Source: Lycocorax pyrrhopterus obiensis (lineage: Eukaryota > Chordata > Aves > Passeriformes > Paradisaeidae). From it: a DNA stretch of 64,000 bases. Below, piece after piece: positions 21,611-34,100 of this stretch (position 1 is its first letter; each line of letters opens with the position of its first letter). The translations under genes were made by a program, and so were the position numbers. Below the pieces are notes generated by a model. That model was not told where the DNA came from, searched no databases, and saw nothing but the letters and a program-made list of their open reading frames with translations. Location of the stretch: assembly GCA_014706295.1 (NCBI GenBank), contig JACSVZ010000001.1:115889111-115953110 (forward strand). The letters are read 5' to 3'.

Positions 21611-22630
21611 CCATTCAGATCTTAATTTAACTTTTTTCCTTTCAGATATAATTTGTGTAATTAGTCTCATGCTGTAATGGAGCTTGCATTATTTCATGCA
21701 AGGTGTGCCAGGGAAATAAGCAGCAGCATGTTTTTCTCCCTTTTTATATAGAATGGAGGAAGAAAACCCTCTCTGTTCAGCTGGAAAGAGACAATCAAGA
21801 TCAAAATTCTGTAAAACTTTCTTTTATATATATCGGTGGGAAATCTTAGTTAGATTTATCTTCCATGTTCATGCTGTGTCCTTGACATATTTAGCTTGGA
21901 GAGAAAGTTTAGGAATTTCTGTTTAGAAAGAATTTTACATCTTATTTTTCGTATATCAGCACAAAGTTACAAGTTGCAAATAATTTTAATGTATTAGAAT
22001 CTAAACAAAACCAGACTTACTAAACTTTTCCCAGCATAACATGCAAAGAAAAATCTCTACAGGTTTTCTAATATGTGCTTTACACAAAGGAAAAAACACC
22101 CTGGAATCTATAGCCCAAACTCTCTGCGAATATGTTTACAGGTTGTATCTATGTTGGTAAAGCAACTTAAAAATTGAAGTGTTTCTTTAAGTAGCTCAGT
22201 CTTGGTTATACTGGACCAGCTTTAATTTGTCTGTCTTTAGAACCCAGCTTTGGAGTTTGAAAAGAGTTCTGGATCAGCTCAGGTCATTCACTTTCAAAGT
22301 GGGTTAAAATACACACCAGGCAATTTTGACAGAGGAAGTGGCTTGAAGGAGGGAGCTCTGCATCACAGGACATCAAACTGGAATTTGCTGAGTAGAACCG
22401 AGGAATTGCAGCAGATACTTCTTCCATCAAATCTAGCACTGCTCAGCATAAGCACAGTCTGATGATCCATCATATTCCCTTTATTTAGGGCAACCTTGCC
22501 TTCAGAGAGCTCCAGAACAGATTTGTGAGCCCTGCTGCCCTTGAAAGCCTGAATTTTTCAAGTAACATCAGAATGTAGAGCCATATTCTGCTCAGCTAAC
22601 TTTAATAAACCAACTGGTAATTAGAAAAGT
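21611..22630 (+). other. PROS1: PROS1 3' UTR, minimal extent
   Basis: After the TAA the sequence is AT-leaning and non-coding. The first AATAAA is at 22,604-22,609, giving a UTR of about 1 kb, close to the length of the human 3' UTR. Further signals at 23,402-23,407, 23,628-23,633 and 23,792-23,797 could extend it to about 2.2 kb. The last is followed by T/G-rich sequence (about 23,810-23,860), which fits a downstream cleavage element. The choice among sites cannot be made from sequence alone. Confidence 0.55.
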
Positions 22631-23791
22631 ATTGCTTTCCTCAGGTGGGCTGATTTCGAGCATTTCCAGTATTTTTTAACAACCTTTGAGTGTTCTTTCC
22701 GCTTCCGAGCTCATTTTCACACCACCAGAAGCCTCCCTGCACAGCTCACCTGGTGGTTTTGTTAACCCCAAACCAAATAAATAGCAAGAGAATTGCCGTG
22801 AGGTATAAATATATCCTCTCATCCATCAAGCACAGAGACATTTATCTGCCAGCGTTCCTGACCCCAGCTCTGCTGCCTTCGCTTGAGACACTGAAGTGGA
22901 AATGGATGTCCAGAAGGATGGATTGTGACAATATTCATTTGGAGGACTGCCTTTCTCCAGGGGTATTCTGAGTGACATCAGTGAGGTTTCTTCCTGTGTT
23001 TGATGCAAGGGTTAGTGCAGCAGAGCTGCAGAACCTGAGCCCATCTTTCAGTGTTACTGCTCTGGCTGAACTTTTTGGTAACTTCGCTTCCCGCTTGGGT
23101 AATGGAATACAGGATTTGCTCCCAGCTTCCACCCAGTACAGCCTCCCAGTCTGCCCAGCAAGCAGCTGACACCCAGGGGCTAATTGCCATTAACACTCAT
23201 TCACTTTTCTAGGATGGCATGTACAAGAAGCTTGGAATTCTGACTCTATGGAGGGGAAATCCTTTCCTGCAGCCATCCTTCCCTGCTTTTCCACCATCCC
23301 AACACACACACTCTGCATGCAGGTCTTAGCTGAAGAATGACTCGACTGAAACAAACAGGTTTTGCATGCAGGGCAGAGCTGAATTGGGACTTTTGACGTC
23401 AAATAAACACATGATCACTTTATTTATAATATCTCTGTGCACCCGTTAATCCTGGAGAGTCCCTGGGTCAGACTCTGCCTTGTACAACAAGCAGAGAAAG
23501 TGTGAGATGAAGAACACAAAGCCAAGTGTCATCAGTGTTCTAAATGCTTATGGCCTGCAGGAACAGAAGAAAAGGGTTTTTGCTGTTGTTTTTTAGGGAT
23601 TTTTTTAGGTTTTGTTTGTTTAAATGTAATAAATTGTATAGAAATGAAATGAAAGGAAGAAACAATCACTTTCTCACACAGACACTATTCCTCTTTGTTT
23701 TCATGAAATGATATGCTAGGGTTTTATAGTTAATAATGAAACCTCTGCACTTCTTTTTTAATGTAAAAGTGCCTCCCTATTGTAAGAATTA

Positions 23792-23797
23792 AATAAA
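23792..23797 (+). terminator. PROS1: Candidate distal polyadenylation signal
   Basis: AATAAA within GAATTAAATAAAGCAG, followed within 20-65 bp by T-rich and TG-containing sequence. It is the last of four plus-strand AATAAA signals after the PROS1 stop and the best placed by downstream context. The signal at 22,604 is the main competitor. Confidence 0.35.
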
Positions 23798-23819
23798 GCA
23801 GCATTTGCAAGTTTCTTTT

Positions 23820-26800
23820 CATTTTAAGTTGTATTTGCATGTCTTTGTTCATTTTTGCTGTGCAAGGCTTGTTCTAGTAGTCAAATGTCTTACTCAGGAG
23901 ATTGTGATCATCTCCAGCATCAAAGAAAAGAATTGGCTCCAATTAATATGCCATCCAAATAGGCATCCATACTCTCTAGATAATTAAGTTTATTAATTGT
24001 TTAATATTACCTGAGGAAATTAGACTTTGCTTAAAACTACATGTGGAAAAAAAGATCAGGGCAAGTTACTGTATTTTCTCCTTCATCAGATGTGTTTCAT
24101 TGTATTTTTAGGCATAATAATTTCAGCAAGGGCCATTCAGGGTTTATACAGAACAGCTGGACCTGCTCTGCATTTTCAGCTCCTGTGCACTTGTGCTACA
24201 AATCCACATGGCCCAATTTCCTTGAAAGTGAAATCCACTCCTGAAATTGGTTCTCAATTATACTACAGCAGTTTAGTTTACATGCTTTAACGCCTGCACG
24301 TTTTCTGGTAAATTGAGGGCTCTTGATGCTCAAGGTTGGCTCTAGAGCTGTCATCTTCAAAGAAAGAGAGGCTACACTCATTTTTGTCATTCTAGTCCTG
24401 CCTGTCACTGACTGGGGCACTGATGTTGGTCCTTTAATGTCATTCATCATACATATACACACTTAGTATTTTATTGCCTCATAAGTCTTTTTATATCAAA
24501 ATAACCACCCTGATTTGGGCACAATTTCACATTTCATCTGCCAGAAATAACAAAAAATACCCCAAAGAAATGAGATACAAGGAGATACCCAATGGATAAG
24601 TAAGGCACCACTTTCTGAGTAAGAAGAACCAAGATAGTGAGATGTTCATGCTTTTAAAAAATGCTTAAAATGCTTTCAATCCACAAAATAGCTGTGCCAC
24701 CCTCCTTGTTACACTGGGCACATCCTTCTGCTCAAGGGGCTGTTAAATGTCAGTAGGAATACGTGAATAAGCAGCTAAATTGTAAGGGAGCTGGTGTGTT
24801 GCTTACAGGCACTTGGATCCGCTACGTGGGTGCAAATTGATGCAGCTTTATGTAATTCAGCACTTAATTACATGGCTTTAAAAAAAAAAGTTTGAGGTTT
24901 TGTTTGTTTTTCTTTTCCTAGGAATTTGTAGTATCTCAGCAAATAAAGAAAAAAGTCAGAAACACAGCCCACCTCAGTGCACTGGCTTCTGCCCACTCGA
25001 GCTGAGCACTTGAGGAAGGGACACGCAGAAGGAACCAAAACCACCCATCAGCAACAACACTAAACTTGAAACAGCCTCCAAATCAACGCACAAACACACC
25101 ATTAAAAAAGCACCAGCAGCGCTGCCTCCCGGCATGAGGAAACTGAGCAGGTGTGAGGGCTGCAGAACCGGGAGCAATGTTTCTAGAACTTATCAGTGGC
25201 CTTATTGGTTATACTATAAATAAAATATTAAAAACTTCATTAGTAGGTCAGAAGACACATGCTAAGCTACATGTGAATTGTTACAAGTTTTGAGTAGCAG
25301 AGACAATACCAAATAAAAATGGCTTTGCTTAAAACTTGGCCCAAGAAAGAGCAGCTCTTCTATAAAACCATATTTCTGACTACTAGTCAGCAATATCTTA
25401 CCTTTCCAGCAATGGTTTTTCCCTTCTTCAAGTTCTGGTATGATTTCCATAAACCAGAACTCAGCTCAAAAAAAAAACCAACACCAAAACACAGCTGTCA
25501 TTAAAGCAAGCCTTACTTTTTCCTCGCCTATCACAGAGTGCTTGATCATTGCCACCAGCTGGTCACAGACTCCTACTAACTCAGCCCATGGAAAAGCAAT
25601 CTGCTCTTCTAAACCTGGGTAAAATCCAGCCTTTTGCTTAAAGGGTTTTTTCCTGGGACAGAAGGTCATGCGGATTTAACAAACCCATTTGCCTGGAACA
25701 GGCAAACCCCATCACCTTGTAATTCCTGACTTTATACAACCACCAAGGGCAATAGAGGCATTACCCGAGCTGCACAGATGAGCTGGAGTTTGTGTCTTGC
25801 TGGAGGTTTACACTCTCACAGTCTTGCAGAGGTTTCCTAAGTAGATCCTTGGCAGCTTCACAAAATGCTCACAGTGAAGTCATTCTGCTGCATTTGCTGT
25901 TTCCCACAGGTGGGAGCCAAGCTGACAGCAGGGTCTGCCCCAAACTGCCCCTGCATCCACTGGGGTGGGTTCAACCCCCAGTGCTTGGGGTGCCCCCCTC
26001 GTAAGGGAAATGAAATCAGTCTGGGTCAAACAGTCAAGAGAGGGACTGGTGTCCTGTCTCCACAGGAGAAGGCTGCTCTTGCAGGCACTCAGCATTTTAG
26101 ACAAAGACAAATGAATAGCATTTCCAGGCATGCTCTATATAAAAAAATCTTTCTCTTTAAAAACACAATGTACAAACACTTCACGTAAGATGAGCACACT
26201 GCCAGTCTTTTTAAAGCCTTGCACTACTGTTTTCTGAAATTTATTTACACACAAAAGACTTTCAACAAAGAGCCTGACAAGAATTAGAAATACAGGCTGA
26301 TTTTTTTTTTTTTTCAAACAAATGAACAGAATCTAATCACAATAATTTGGGGTAAGATGGATTCATAAATTCTTTACATATCACTGAAGAGCCCAACCCA
26401 TGATGTGAATGATGTGAGTCACTTTTCCATATTTTGTTCCCACAGAAAATAAAATGGTTTTTAGAGCTACTGTAAAGCAGGTAACTTCAAAGGTTATTCT
26501 CTCACCTTTTTGCACTCTGTAACAACCTTCTTTCTGAATTGTCTTTGGACTTACACCAAAAGGTAAGATCCCAGGAGTCCCAGGTTCCCCAGCGCTAACA
26601 GTATTAGCACTGCATGCATTTGGCTGTTCCTTGCTCTGTTTTGGGTGTCAGTGACATCCTTAGCTGCAGCTGCTGAAGCAGAGCTGTGATCTGTGATCTC
26701 AAGGGCTGAAAATGTAGTTTACCTCATCTACAAGAAAGTAAAAACAAACTTTGCCAATATTTGAAATGTCCAGCTACTACCAGAAGCCTGGAGAGATCAT

Positions 26801-29800
26801 TGCTAATGAAGGATGAAATTGATTTAATCAGTTTTACCCTACACTCTGTTGTAGGTCTTCGTACATAAACAATCCTCCATCCCTCCACCCCACCCAAAAC
26901 CCAAAAACAAACAAACAAAAAGCAACCAGTGAAACTTAAAAAGTGGACATTAATTTCTCAGAAATTTGCACAGTGAATATTAAACAGAGCCCCAAAGCAC
27001 TTTGTTCCTTTGCCCAGAACCAAATGGATTTTCTTCCTTATGTGCACTGATTTTTCTGCTGCTAATGCGGGGTTTAACTCCTAAATTGCAGAAACTGTTT
27101 TTTCTAGGCAAGTGGCAGAACAATACACACAGGAATGATCTCTAAGGGCACAGAAGGAATTTAGGCATCCCTTTGCTGTTGAAGGTCAACCACCCCACCT
27201 CCCTTCATGCCTCTGGAAATCTGTCTTGTTACACAGAGTATCTCGAAGCCAAAACTGAGGTTATGTGCTGTTGTTCACCAGAACGAAGATCTGACTGGGT
27301 GCAATTACAGAGGTTTATGTTTGCAGTCAGAGCAGAAAGGCAATAAGGCCAAAGATTCTCTGACTTCAAACAAAAATAAAATGTTTTTGTGGCAGTCCTA
27401 CGTGGGACACCGGCTTTAAGCTGTGCCTGCTGCGTGGTGCATACAGAGAGTGAGAAAGCAACTTTGCAGACAAGCCAGAAATCAGATGACTTCCCATGTC
27501 TGCTGTACATTTTACTATATATAAATATGGTATAAAACCTTTTAAAGTGTTGCACATAAGCCATGCTGGCTTCATGCAGCAATCCCAAGTTTAAACTCCC
27601 ACTAGGAACTTTGTGTGCAGCCTTTCCTAAGGATGAAGGAAGTTGCAATGACACCAATGCCTTTTGCAAACTGCAGCTGGGTTTATTTGCCACTACAAGC
27701 CTGTTTGTGCTGCTTTGTTGCAGGGAGAGAAGGGCCAGGTAGCTCTGGAGCTGTTCTGTCCCTGTCCTTTGTCTCCACAGACACTGCAGTGTTCATGTGA
27801 TGATCTGCAAATGTACTTAGAGAAATTCTGCTTCTCCACAAGGGTTTGTCTGCTCGAAGCCCTTGTGCTGCTGGTCACCAGGTTCGCTTTGTCACTGCAG
27901 TGCAATGCCAGTTTTGTTACCTCACCTCGTAGGAAAAAGCCAATCCTGCCTCCTGACCCTCTTCCTTTAGAAGAAAAGGTTTGTCCAAACACTGTCCTGA
28001 GGCAAATTCTCTCTGTTAGTCCGCTCTTTTTGTGGATGAGGTGACCCATTCATCATCCACACCAGAGAAAGCAGATTCCTGGATGTGCTGCTGCTCACTG
28101 AGTGCTCACTCAGAAATTCACCTGAGTGCAAAGGAAGCATTTTGAGATGCCAGTGAAGCAGATCCCAGTCTGTGTCAGACCTGCTCAGCTCAGCAATAAA
28201 ATAACTTGGTTCACAGTGTAAAAGGCATTTTGGGTTCTGCCAGGCTCAGGCACATCTGCAGAGCCCACCACTGGTAATTATCAATTCCCTTGCTGTTTTA
28301 GAAACAGGAAAGAAACTGGATTGGTGATATAGGACTCTACCTCTTCCTCAGCTTTTGTAAAACCTCATCTCTTTCACTCAGTTTTTCTCAACTCCAAGAT
28401 CCTCAAGTCTCCTCATGCTTCTGGATGAGGAAGTACCTACCTGAGCCTCCTTCTCTGATTTGCATCACACTTATTTTTCTGCTTCTGTTGCTGGGATTCA
28501 AAGCATCTGGTGACATCCAACAACATTTTGGTATTAATACTTAGGTTCAACAGCTCTTCAAGCTGTACTTCTGGGAGAACAGAGTCCCCAGCTGTTCCCC
28601 CGGGCCAGTCTGTGATCTGTCCACAGGGAATATCCGCTTCTAGGGTTGCACTGAGATGTTGTATCCTTCTGGGATGTAGTTTTGACAGGAAAGGTGTTGG
28701 CTATCATGGAGAACCTGAATTTTTAGCACTGTCAGGGTGGAGGCAGGGCAGCAGAGCTCCTCTCTAACCCTCTGAGCCCAACCAGCTGCCGTTGAATTCA
28801 GGTCTGCTCTGTACCTGGACTCACCTCTGTAGCTGGACTTCCATCTATCCCAGTGCAGGAAGTTGATGGTCCTGTGGCTTCCTGGGGACCAGGGTCTGCT
28901 TTCATGTTCTCCACCACTGCTTTTGAAACTTCTATTTCTTTGTGGAGGAGTTGGGCTCTTGTTTCAGAGAATACAGGTCTTGACCCTTCCAATACTCCGC
29001 TGCCCTGGCAAAGAGACAAAACATGGACATTAGACAGATCCTGCTTAGCTCTGCAGGGGAGAAGTGTTTAAGTGTTTTCCTGCTGCTGCCCCTTTGGAGC
29101 CTGACTCTTTACATGCTGTTAAGTGCTGGTCTTCAATAAATACCTGGAGAAATTCAGTGGTTTGGATCCATTACTGGAAAGAAATCTGTACATGGTTAGC
29201 TGGTCATGCAAATTGTATTGTTGCTACACTTATTAAATATCTAATTATCTACTTTGGAACATAAGCACCAGACCTGACCTCTGTTTCTCCTACCTGCTGA
29301 GGGCAGAGGAAGAGAGTTAAACAAAATACTGTGATCCTTCCAGGAAATACACATCTGGAGTCGATGGTCTTGCAGAGATGCTGAGCAGCTGCTTGTTTAT
29401 TAATTCTCTGGAAATCTTTGTCTTGTTTCCAATAAAACACTTTCTGTCACAGTTTCACTACATTTCCCTTAGACTGGGGCACTGTTTTTCATTTGTATTC
29501 TCTGTTTCCTGGCCAAACATTGCATTACAGCCAGAGAAAGCTTGCAGGAATGTAGCAGCATATTGGGGTGGAAAACAAACAATCCAGGGATATTGCAAGT
29601 GTTTCCAAAACAAGCAATGCACCCTCAGCAGGGTCAGAACCAAAGTTCATCCAAAAAGGAACACAAACACACAATGTTTGGGACAGCACAAGTAAGAAAT
29701 CCCATACAAAGCACTCTGAATTGTGGGGCAGGGGAGCTCCTGCTCACAGGACAAAAGGGGATGGCCCCTATTAAAATGTATGTGTCACTTCTGTCTGCTG

Positions 29801-30530
29801 ACATCAGCCACGGTGAGGTGACCACTCAGACGCTCTGCCTTTGCTGCCTTGGGCAAATGTGTTTAATTAAGATACCAAAACCGATGAGAAAGAGATGTTT
29901 CTCACATGGCTGACTACTGAAGTGAAGCCTGTATTTGTGGAGAATCCCATATTTTAGGGACAAAACACATCATCCCCCCCCGTGGAGAATTTCTACCTTA
30001 GCTGGCAAAAATCCTTTAATGTCACACTGCGTTATTTTGGATGAGCTATTGCCAGTTTCTCACTCAGTGCTTTGATATAATGGGATACACCAGATCTTAT
30101 GTTTATGTGAGCTGTTAAACCCAGCACAGTTACCTGGAAACGCACAAAGTAGGCTCATCTGAAATATTTTCTAATAATGTTATCAGTCCAATAACATCAA
30201 CTCGGAATTTGGTGATCTTGCCACATGCTTCCCAGTGATGATTTACATGGTTTTTTTCCCCCTGGGGATTATCTATCCATCCATTTGCTGTTCCATAAAT
30301 CAGTTTTTCAGGAATGAAGTCATCTTTTAAAGGTTATGCAAGATCTGCTCTAGGGTAGATACCTGTGCATGTGTCGCCGTCTGGGAAAAACCCCACTGAG
30401 GTTCCTTTTGTTTGTTCGGGTTTTTGGGGTTTTATTTCAGGTGAAATATGAAAATGTGGAGGAATTACAGAGATGTGGGAATTTCATGTGGAACTCAGCT
30501 TCGGAGGAAATGCTGAGCTGTGTTTAGGGA
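23820..30530. other. Intergenic, no gene recognised
   Basis: AT-leaning unique-looking sequence. Open frames here (the longest about 154 codons at 27,229-27,693, minus) lack recognisable domains and splice context and are within what chance gives in 40 kb. Features seen: a 14-T run at 26,301-26,314, an A/C-rich stretch near 26,880-26,920, and an 8-bp-stem hairpin at 25,958-25,983. In mammals the next gene in this direction is EPHA3 on the opposite strand; none of its exons were found. Confidence 0.6.
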
Positions 30531-31000
30531 TGATCCTGGCAGGGGCTGAGCCGGGCACGGAGTTTCCTGGGCGGGCAGTGCAGGGATGCCCGAGGTGCTG
30601 GGACGGCCCGGAGGCACTGGCATTGCCAGTTTCCTATTAAATCACAACCCACGGTGTTCGTTCCTGCCCCGGACATCTCCAGCCAGCTCCAGCTGCAGGA
30701 GGGAAGGGACCAGCCCGTCAGCGGGGCGGGCAGCGGGAGAGAGGGCGCAGCTCCTGCATCGTGCTGGGCAAACCCAGCTCCGACACCCTCCAAGGCTCGT
30801 TTCCCGTTCTAAAGGTGTTTAAGTCCCCGCTTCCCGCGGGCTGGGAGTGCCGCGGCTCCCGGAGATGCTCCCGGAGATGCTCCCGGCGATGCACCCGGAG
30901 ATGCTCCCGGAGATGCTCCCGGCGATGCACCCGCGGCGCGGGGACGGGAGGGGACGCGCGGTGGCGCTGCGGCACCGGGAGAGCACCGCGCCCTCATCCC
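30530..31000. promoter_or_regulatory. Isolated CpG-rich patch, possible intergenic CpG island
   Basis: A sharply bounded GC-rich, CpG-rich segment in AT-leaning DNA, about 9 kb beyond the PROS1 stop. It includes a GC-box-like GGGGCGGGC near 30,722-30,730 and grades into a minisatellite at 30,855 and a polypyrimidine tract at 30,990. It could be a promoter of an unannotated non-coding transcript, a regulatory island, or GC-rich repeat expansion with no function. No coding exon is supported on either strand. Confidence 0.5.
30855..30938. repeat. 12-bp GC-rich minisatellite, seven units
   Basis: Seven consecutive 12-mers with consensus GCTCCCGGAGAT. Variants are GCTCCCGGCGAT and GCACCCGGAGAT, and the last unit is degenerate. 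Units 2-4 and 5-7 repeat the same order of variants, so there is a 36-bp higher-order period. As 12 is a multiple of 3, all frames stay open through it, which explains the Gly-Ala-Ser-Pro-like open frames on the minus strand. Confidence 0.9.
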
Positions 31001-31178
31001 CATCCTCATCTTCATCTGCATCCTCAGCCTCGGCCTCATCCTCGCCCTCATCCTCTTCCTCATCTTCATCCACATCCTCATCCTCGCCCTCCCCCTCCTC
31101 CTCATTCGCATCCTCCTACTCATCTCCATCTTCATCCTCCTCCTCTTCCTCACCCTCATCCTCCTCTCCCACAGCCCC
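30990..31178. repeat. Long polypyrimidine (TCATCC-type) tract
   Basis: About 190 bp composed almost wholly of TCC, TCA and CTC steps on the plus strand; the minus strand is the matching GA-rich polypurine strand. On the plus strand it translates to poly-Ser or His/Pro-rich strings and on the minus strand to Asp/Glu-rich strings, depending on frame. This is what a degenerate trinucleotide/hexanucleotide repeat would give, so I treat it as simple repeat rather than coding sequence. Long homopurine-homopyrimidine tracts can adopt triplex structures. Confidence 0.85.
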
Positions 31179-31199
31179 CAGGGCAGCTACAACCCCCGC

Positions 31200-34100
31200 A
31201 GTATTTTAAGCAAGAAAAAGACCAGTGCAAAAATGGTCATTTCTGCTTTTTTTATAACTTTTTTTTTGCCAGACACACTGCCAGGAGAAACCAAGCGCAA
31301 AGTGAGCCTCGAGAACAGCTGTGGCACAAAGTAACCAAGTCCTGCCTTTTGCAGACTTGTGAGGTTCTATAAACACAGACATAACTTTTTTTTTATTTTC
31401 TTAATTTTTGGGCAAAGAGGATTTCACCCCACCCCTACAAAAGGCAGTCATTTGGTTTAGATGAACATCTGAAATGGCATTTGAAGATGTCATGAAGTAA
31501 CTGTAGCACATCTGAAGTAAATCTCAGTAAATTCATCCTCCCTTCCACAAGTCAAATATCTGTGAATTAAAGAGAATTAAGGTGGTTCTGTCTCAGTTCG
31601 AAAAATTACAAAATTTGTAATTATACAAGTTTCATAAAATCGGACAAAACCTCACCCTATGAATTGGAAACAGAGATAAAAGCAAAAGTTCATTAGTGCA
31701 GACAGCTGTGGTCATCGTAAGTAAAAAAAGATACATCTGAAGTATATTAGGCAGAAACTACTTACTTTTCTCTTTTACCCAACCCAAAATATTTCACAAA
31801 AAGTACCAGCAATACACTCTGAAGGCATTCTCAGGTAAGCAGGTGATCTTTTCCAGTTATGTTTTCAAGTGTCTCTAAAAGGCCTGCTCATGCCTGAAGG
31901 TTTTGCAGGCAATGCCAGCACCACAGCACCCAAAACGTTTTGTGTCTGGCAGTGAAGAGGACCAAAAAAAGTAGCTCAAAGTATAGCAAAGGCAACAACC
32001 ACCTGGAGATGCTCATTTACAGTTGGTGTCTGCATTTGTCATTCACGATGAGAGGAAAACCAAAGCAAAACCTCAAATAAACAAAACCACAAACGAACAA
32101 ATGAGGTGTGTTTGGGGATCAGAAGTCAGGGTTAAAGATCCTGTTACATACAGCTGGATCCCAACTCCCCATTTTTGGTAAAGCTCATCTTTATGTTCAG
32201 ACAAGTTGGTCAACGTTCCCCAGCTAGGAACGACCATCCTGTTTCTCAAAAGTAAAGCTGGAAAGTAAAATTAAACCTTGACCTAAAATGAAAGTAGCAA
32301 GCCCACATACTATCACCACCACGATTCTCTGTATTTAACATGCACTGGGATGAGATGAGCACATGTGCTTTATATCAACAGGCATTTGGGGTTCATCTCC
32401 ACACACAGAATGTCCCAGCCCTGTACCACACAGGCAGGAAGGGTTTTACTGCATGGTAGTGGGAGCTTTGTGCTGTTATTGAACACAGCCCTGCCTGCTC
32501 ACAACCCGTAGGAATGTTTATGTGTAGGCTGTTTATGGTATTGACTGTAAAAATAGAGGGCAAAAAAGGGCCAGATGAAGTAATTTTCTGTGCAGAAGCT
32601 TGGCAGGTACAAGATGGGCAAAAGGGATTTTTATCCTCAAATGTACTTCAGTCCTCCATGCAGATGGCAGGGTTCGTACAAAGGAATGGGAGTGCTGAAG
32701 GAAAGAGATGAAGTGCAGAGCTCTAGGCTTTTTCCTTGCTTTCCAGAGCTCCAGAGGGGCCAGAGGAAACGGGATATGAACTGGCTGTTCTGACTTCTGC
32801 TGGTGAGCCGGCAGGGACCAGGTGGCTCTTGTATGTCTTAACCAAAAATATCACCTAATCCTTATTTTCCCCCTGAGCACTGGGGACAGGGAGCAGAGCT
32901 GAGGCCAGGCCTTTAAACCAGCCACGCTAATACTACATGGAAGTGGGAACACCAGCTTTCCTCCCAGAAATATGAACCACCAAATGTCTCTCAGTGCCTG
33001 TTTGATTTTTAGGTGGAACTGCTTCTTCCTCTCCGCTCCAGTTGGGCAGTGCATGAGCCTGACTCAGACTGAAGGAGCTGCTAAGACTTCAAGCTGGAAC
33101 AGGAGGTGATCTCCTGCCAAAAATCAAGCAAAGATAGGAGCCCAATATTACCTTTCAACTGGGTTTGGAACAATTATTCATGCAAAAGAACTGTGGCTGG
33201 AAATTTGAGCTGTTTCGCTCTGCAATAAGCATGGGCTTGGGTTGGAGCGCTTTTTTTTGACTGTAGAAAAGGAATATTATACCTCTTTGGAAATATGAAA
33301 TTCATACACGTTTGTTGTTGCCTGGTTGTCCTGAAGCCTTTTGGAGAAGCAGAGTCAGACACAGAATATGATAAATCTCTAAACCACGGCCAACTGAAGG
33401 GGTAAGGTGCAGCGAGAGGTGACTGCTCCTGGAGTTTCTGCAGAGTTTCTGCACAAGTTGCACCAGTACAACATGGCCCTTACCCCTTTTGCTGTGTTGA
33501 TCTATTCTACTCCTCTTTACTATCAAACTGCCCCAGTATCAGCAGTTCCTCAGGACAGCCCCCAGCAACTGGCTCCAACAGGGAATCCCTCCTTAATGAG
33601 CATTCACCCACCTGATACTTCCCAGCTTTTCTCTCATGAACTTGTCCTTCTAGAATGGTCTTTCTACATTTCAGTGATATATTGTCCCCATCAGCTTGCT
33701 GGCAAACTTCCTGCTTTTGATGTATCTCAAAAAAAAAAAAAGGTTTTATTGTTAGATTTTGAACCCTTCCTCCTCAGAATCGTTTTTGGCCAGCTTCATT
33801 ATGGCTTCACATTTAGCTTGCCAGATGGTTTATTATCTTTTCTGCAATCTCCATTTGGACTCCACTTATTGAAGGCTGTCTTTTATACTTCTAATAACCT
33901 CTTTAATTTGCTTTTAGCCATGCTGGCTTCCCTTCTTGTCCCTGGTTCTCTTAGACTTCAGGAGTGCTGGACTAGGCTCCAAACACTCTCTCTGAAAAGG
34001 TATGCAACTCCTTGAAAGAGGACAGAATTATTATTTATTTTTTACAGTGATTTTTCACTGAAACTGAAAAAACTGAAAAGTGTGCCCACATTGTAGCAGA

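Noticed and set aside
25958..25983. tRNA-like B-box (GGTTCAACCCC) in a hairpin
   Set aside because: The T-arm does not pair correctly around a seven-base loop, no acceptable A-box or acceptor stem is present, and the hairpin uses different pairing.
30809..31372. Acidic, Ser-rich, His/Pro-rich and Arg-rich open frames near 31 kb
   Set aside because: They are different frames of the same minisatellite and TCATCC-type tract; repeat units that are multiples of three keep frames open without selection.
33407..34015. About 200-codon plus-strand open frame
   Set aside because: It runs through an A-homopolymer and a pyrimidine-rich stretch, has no recognisable domain and no splice or start context; explained by strand composition.
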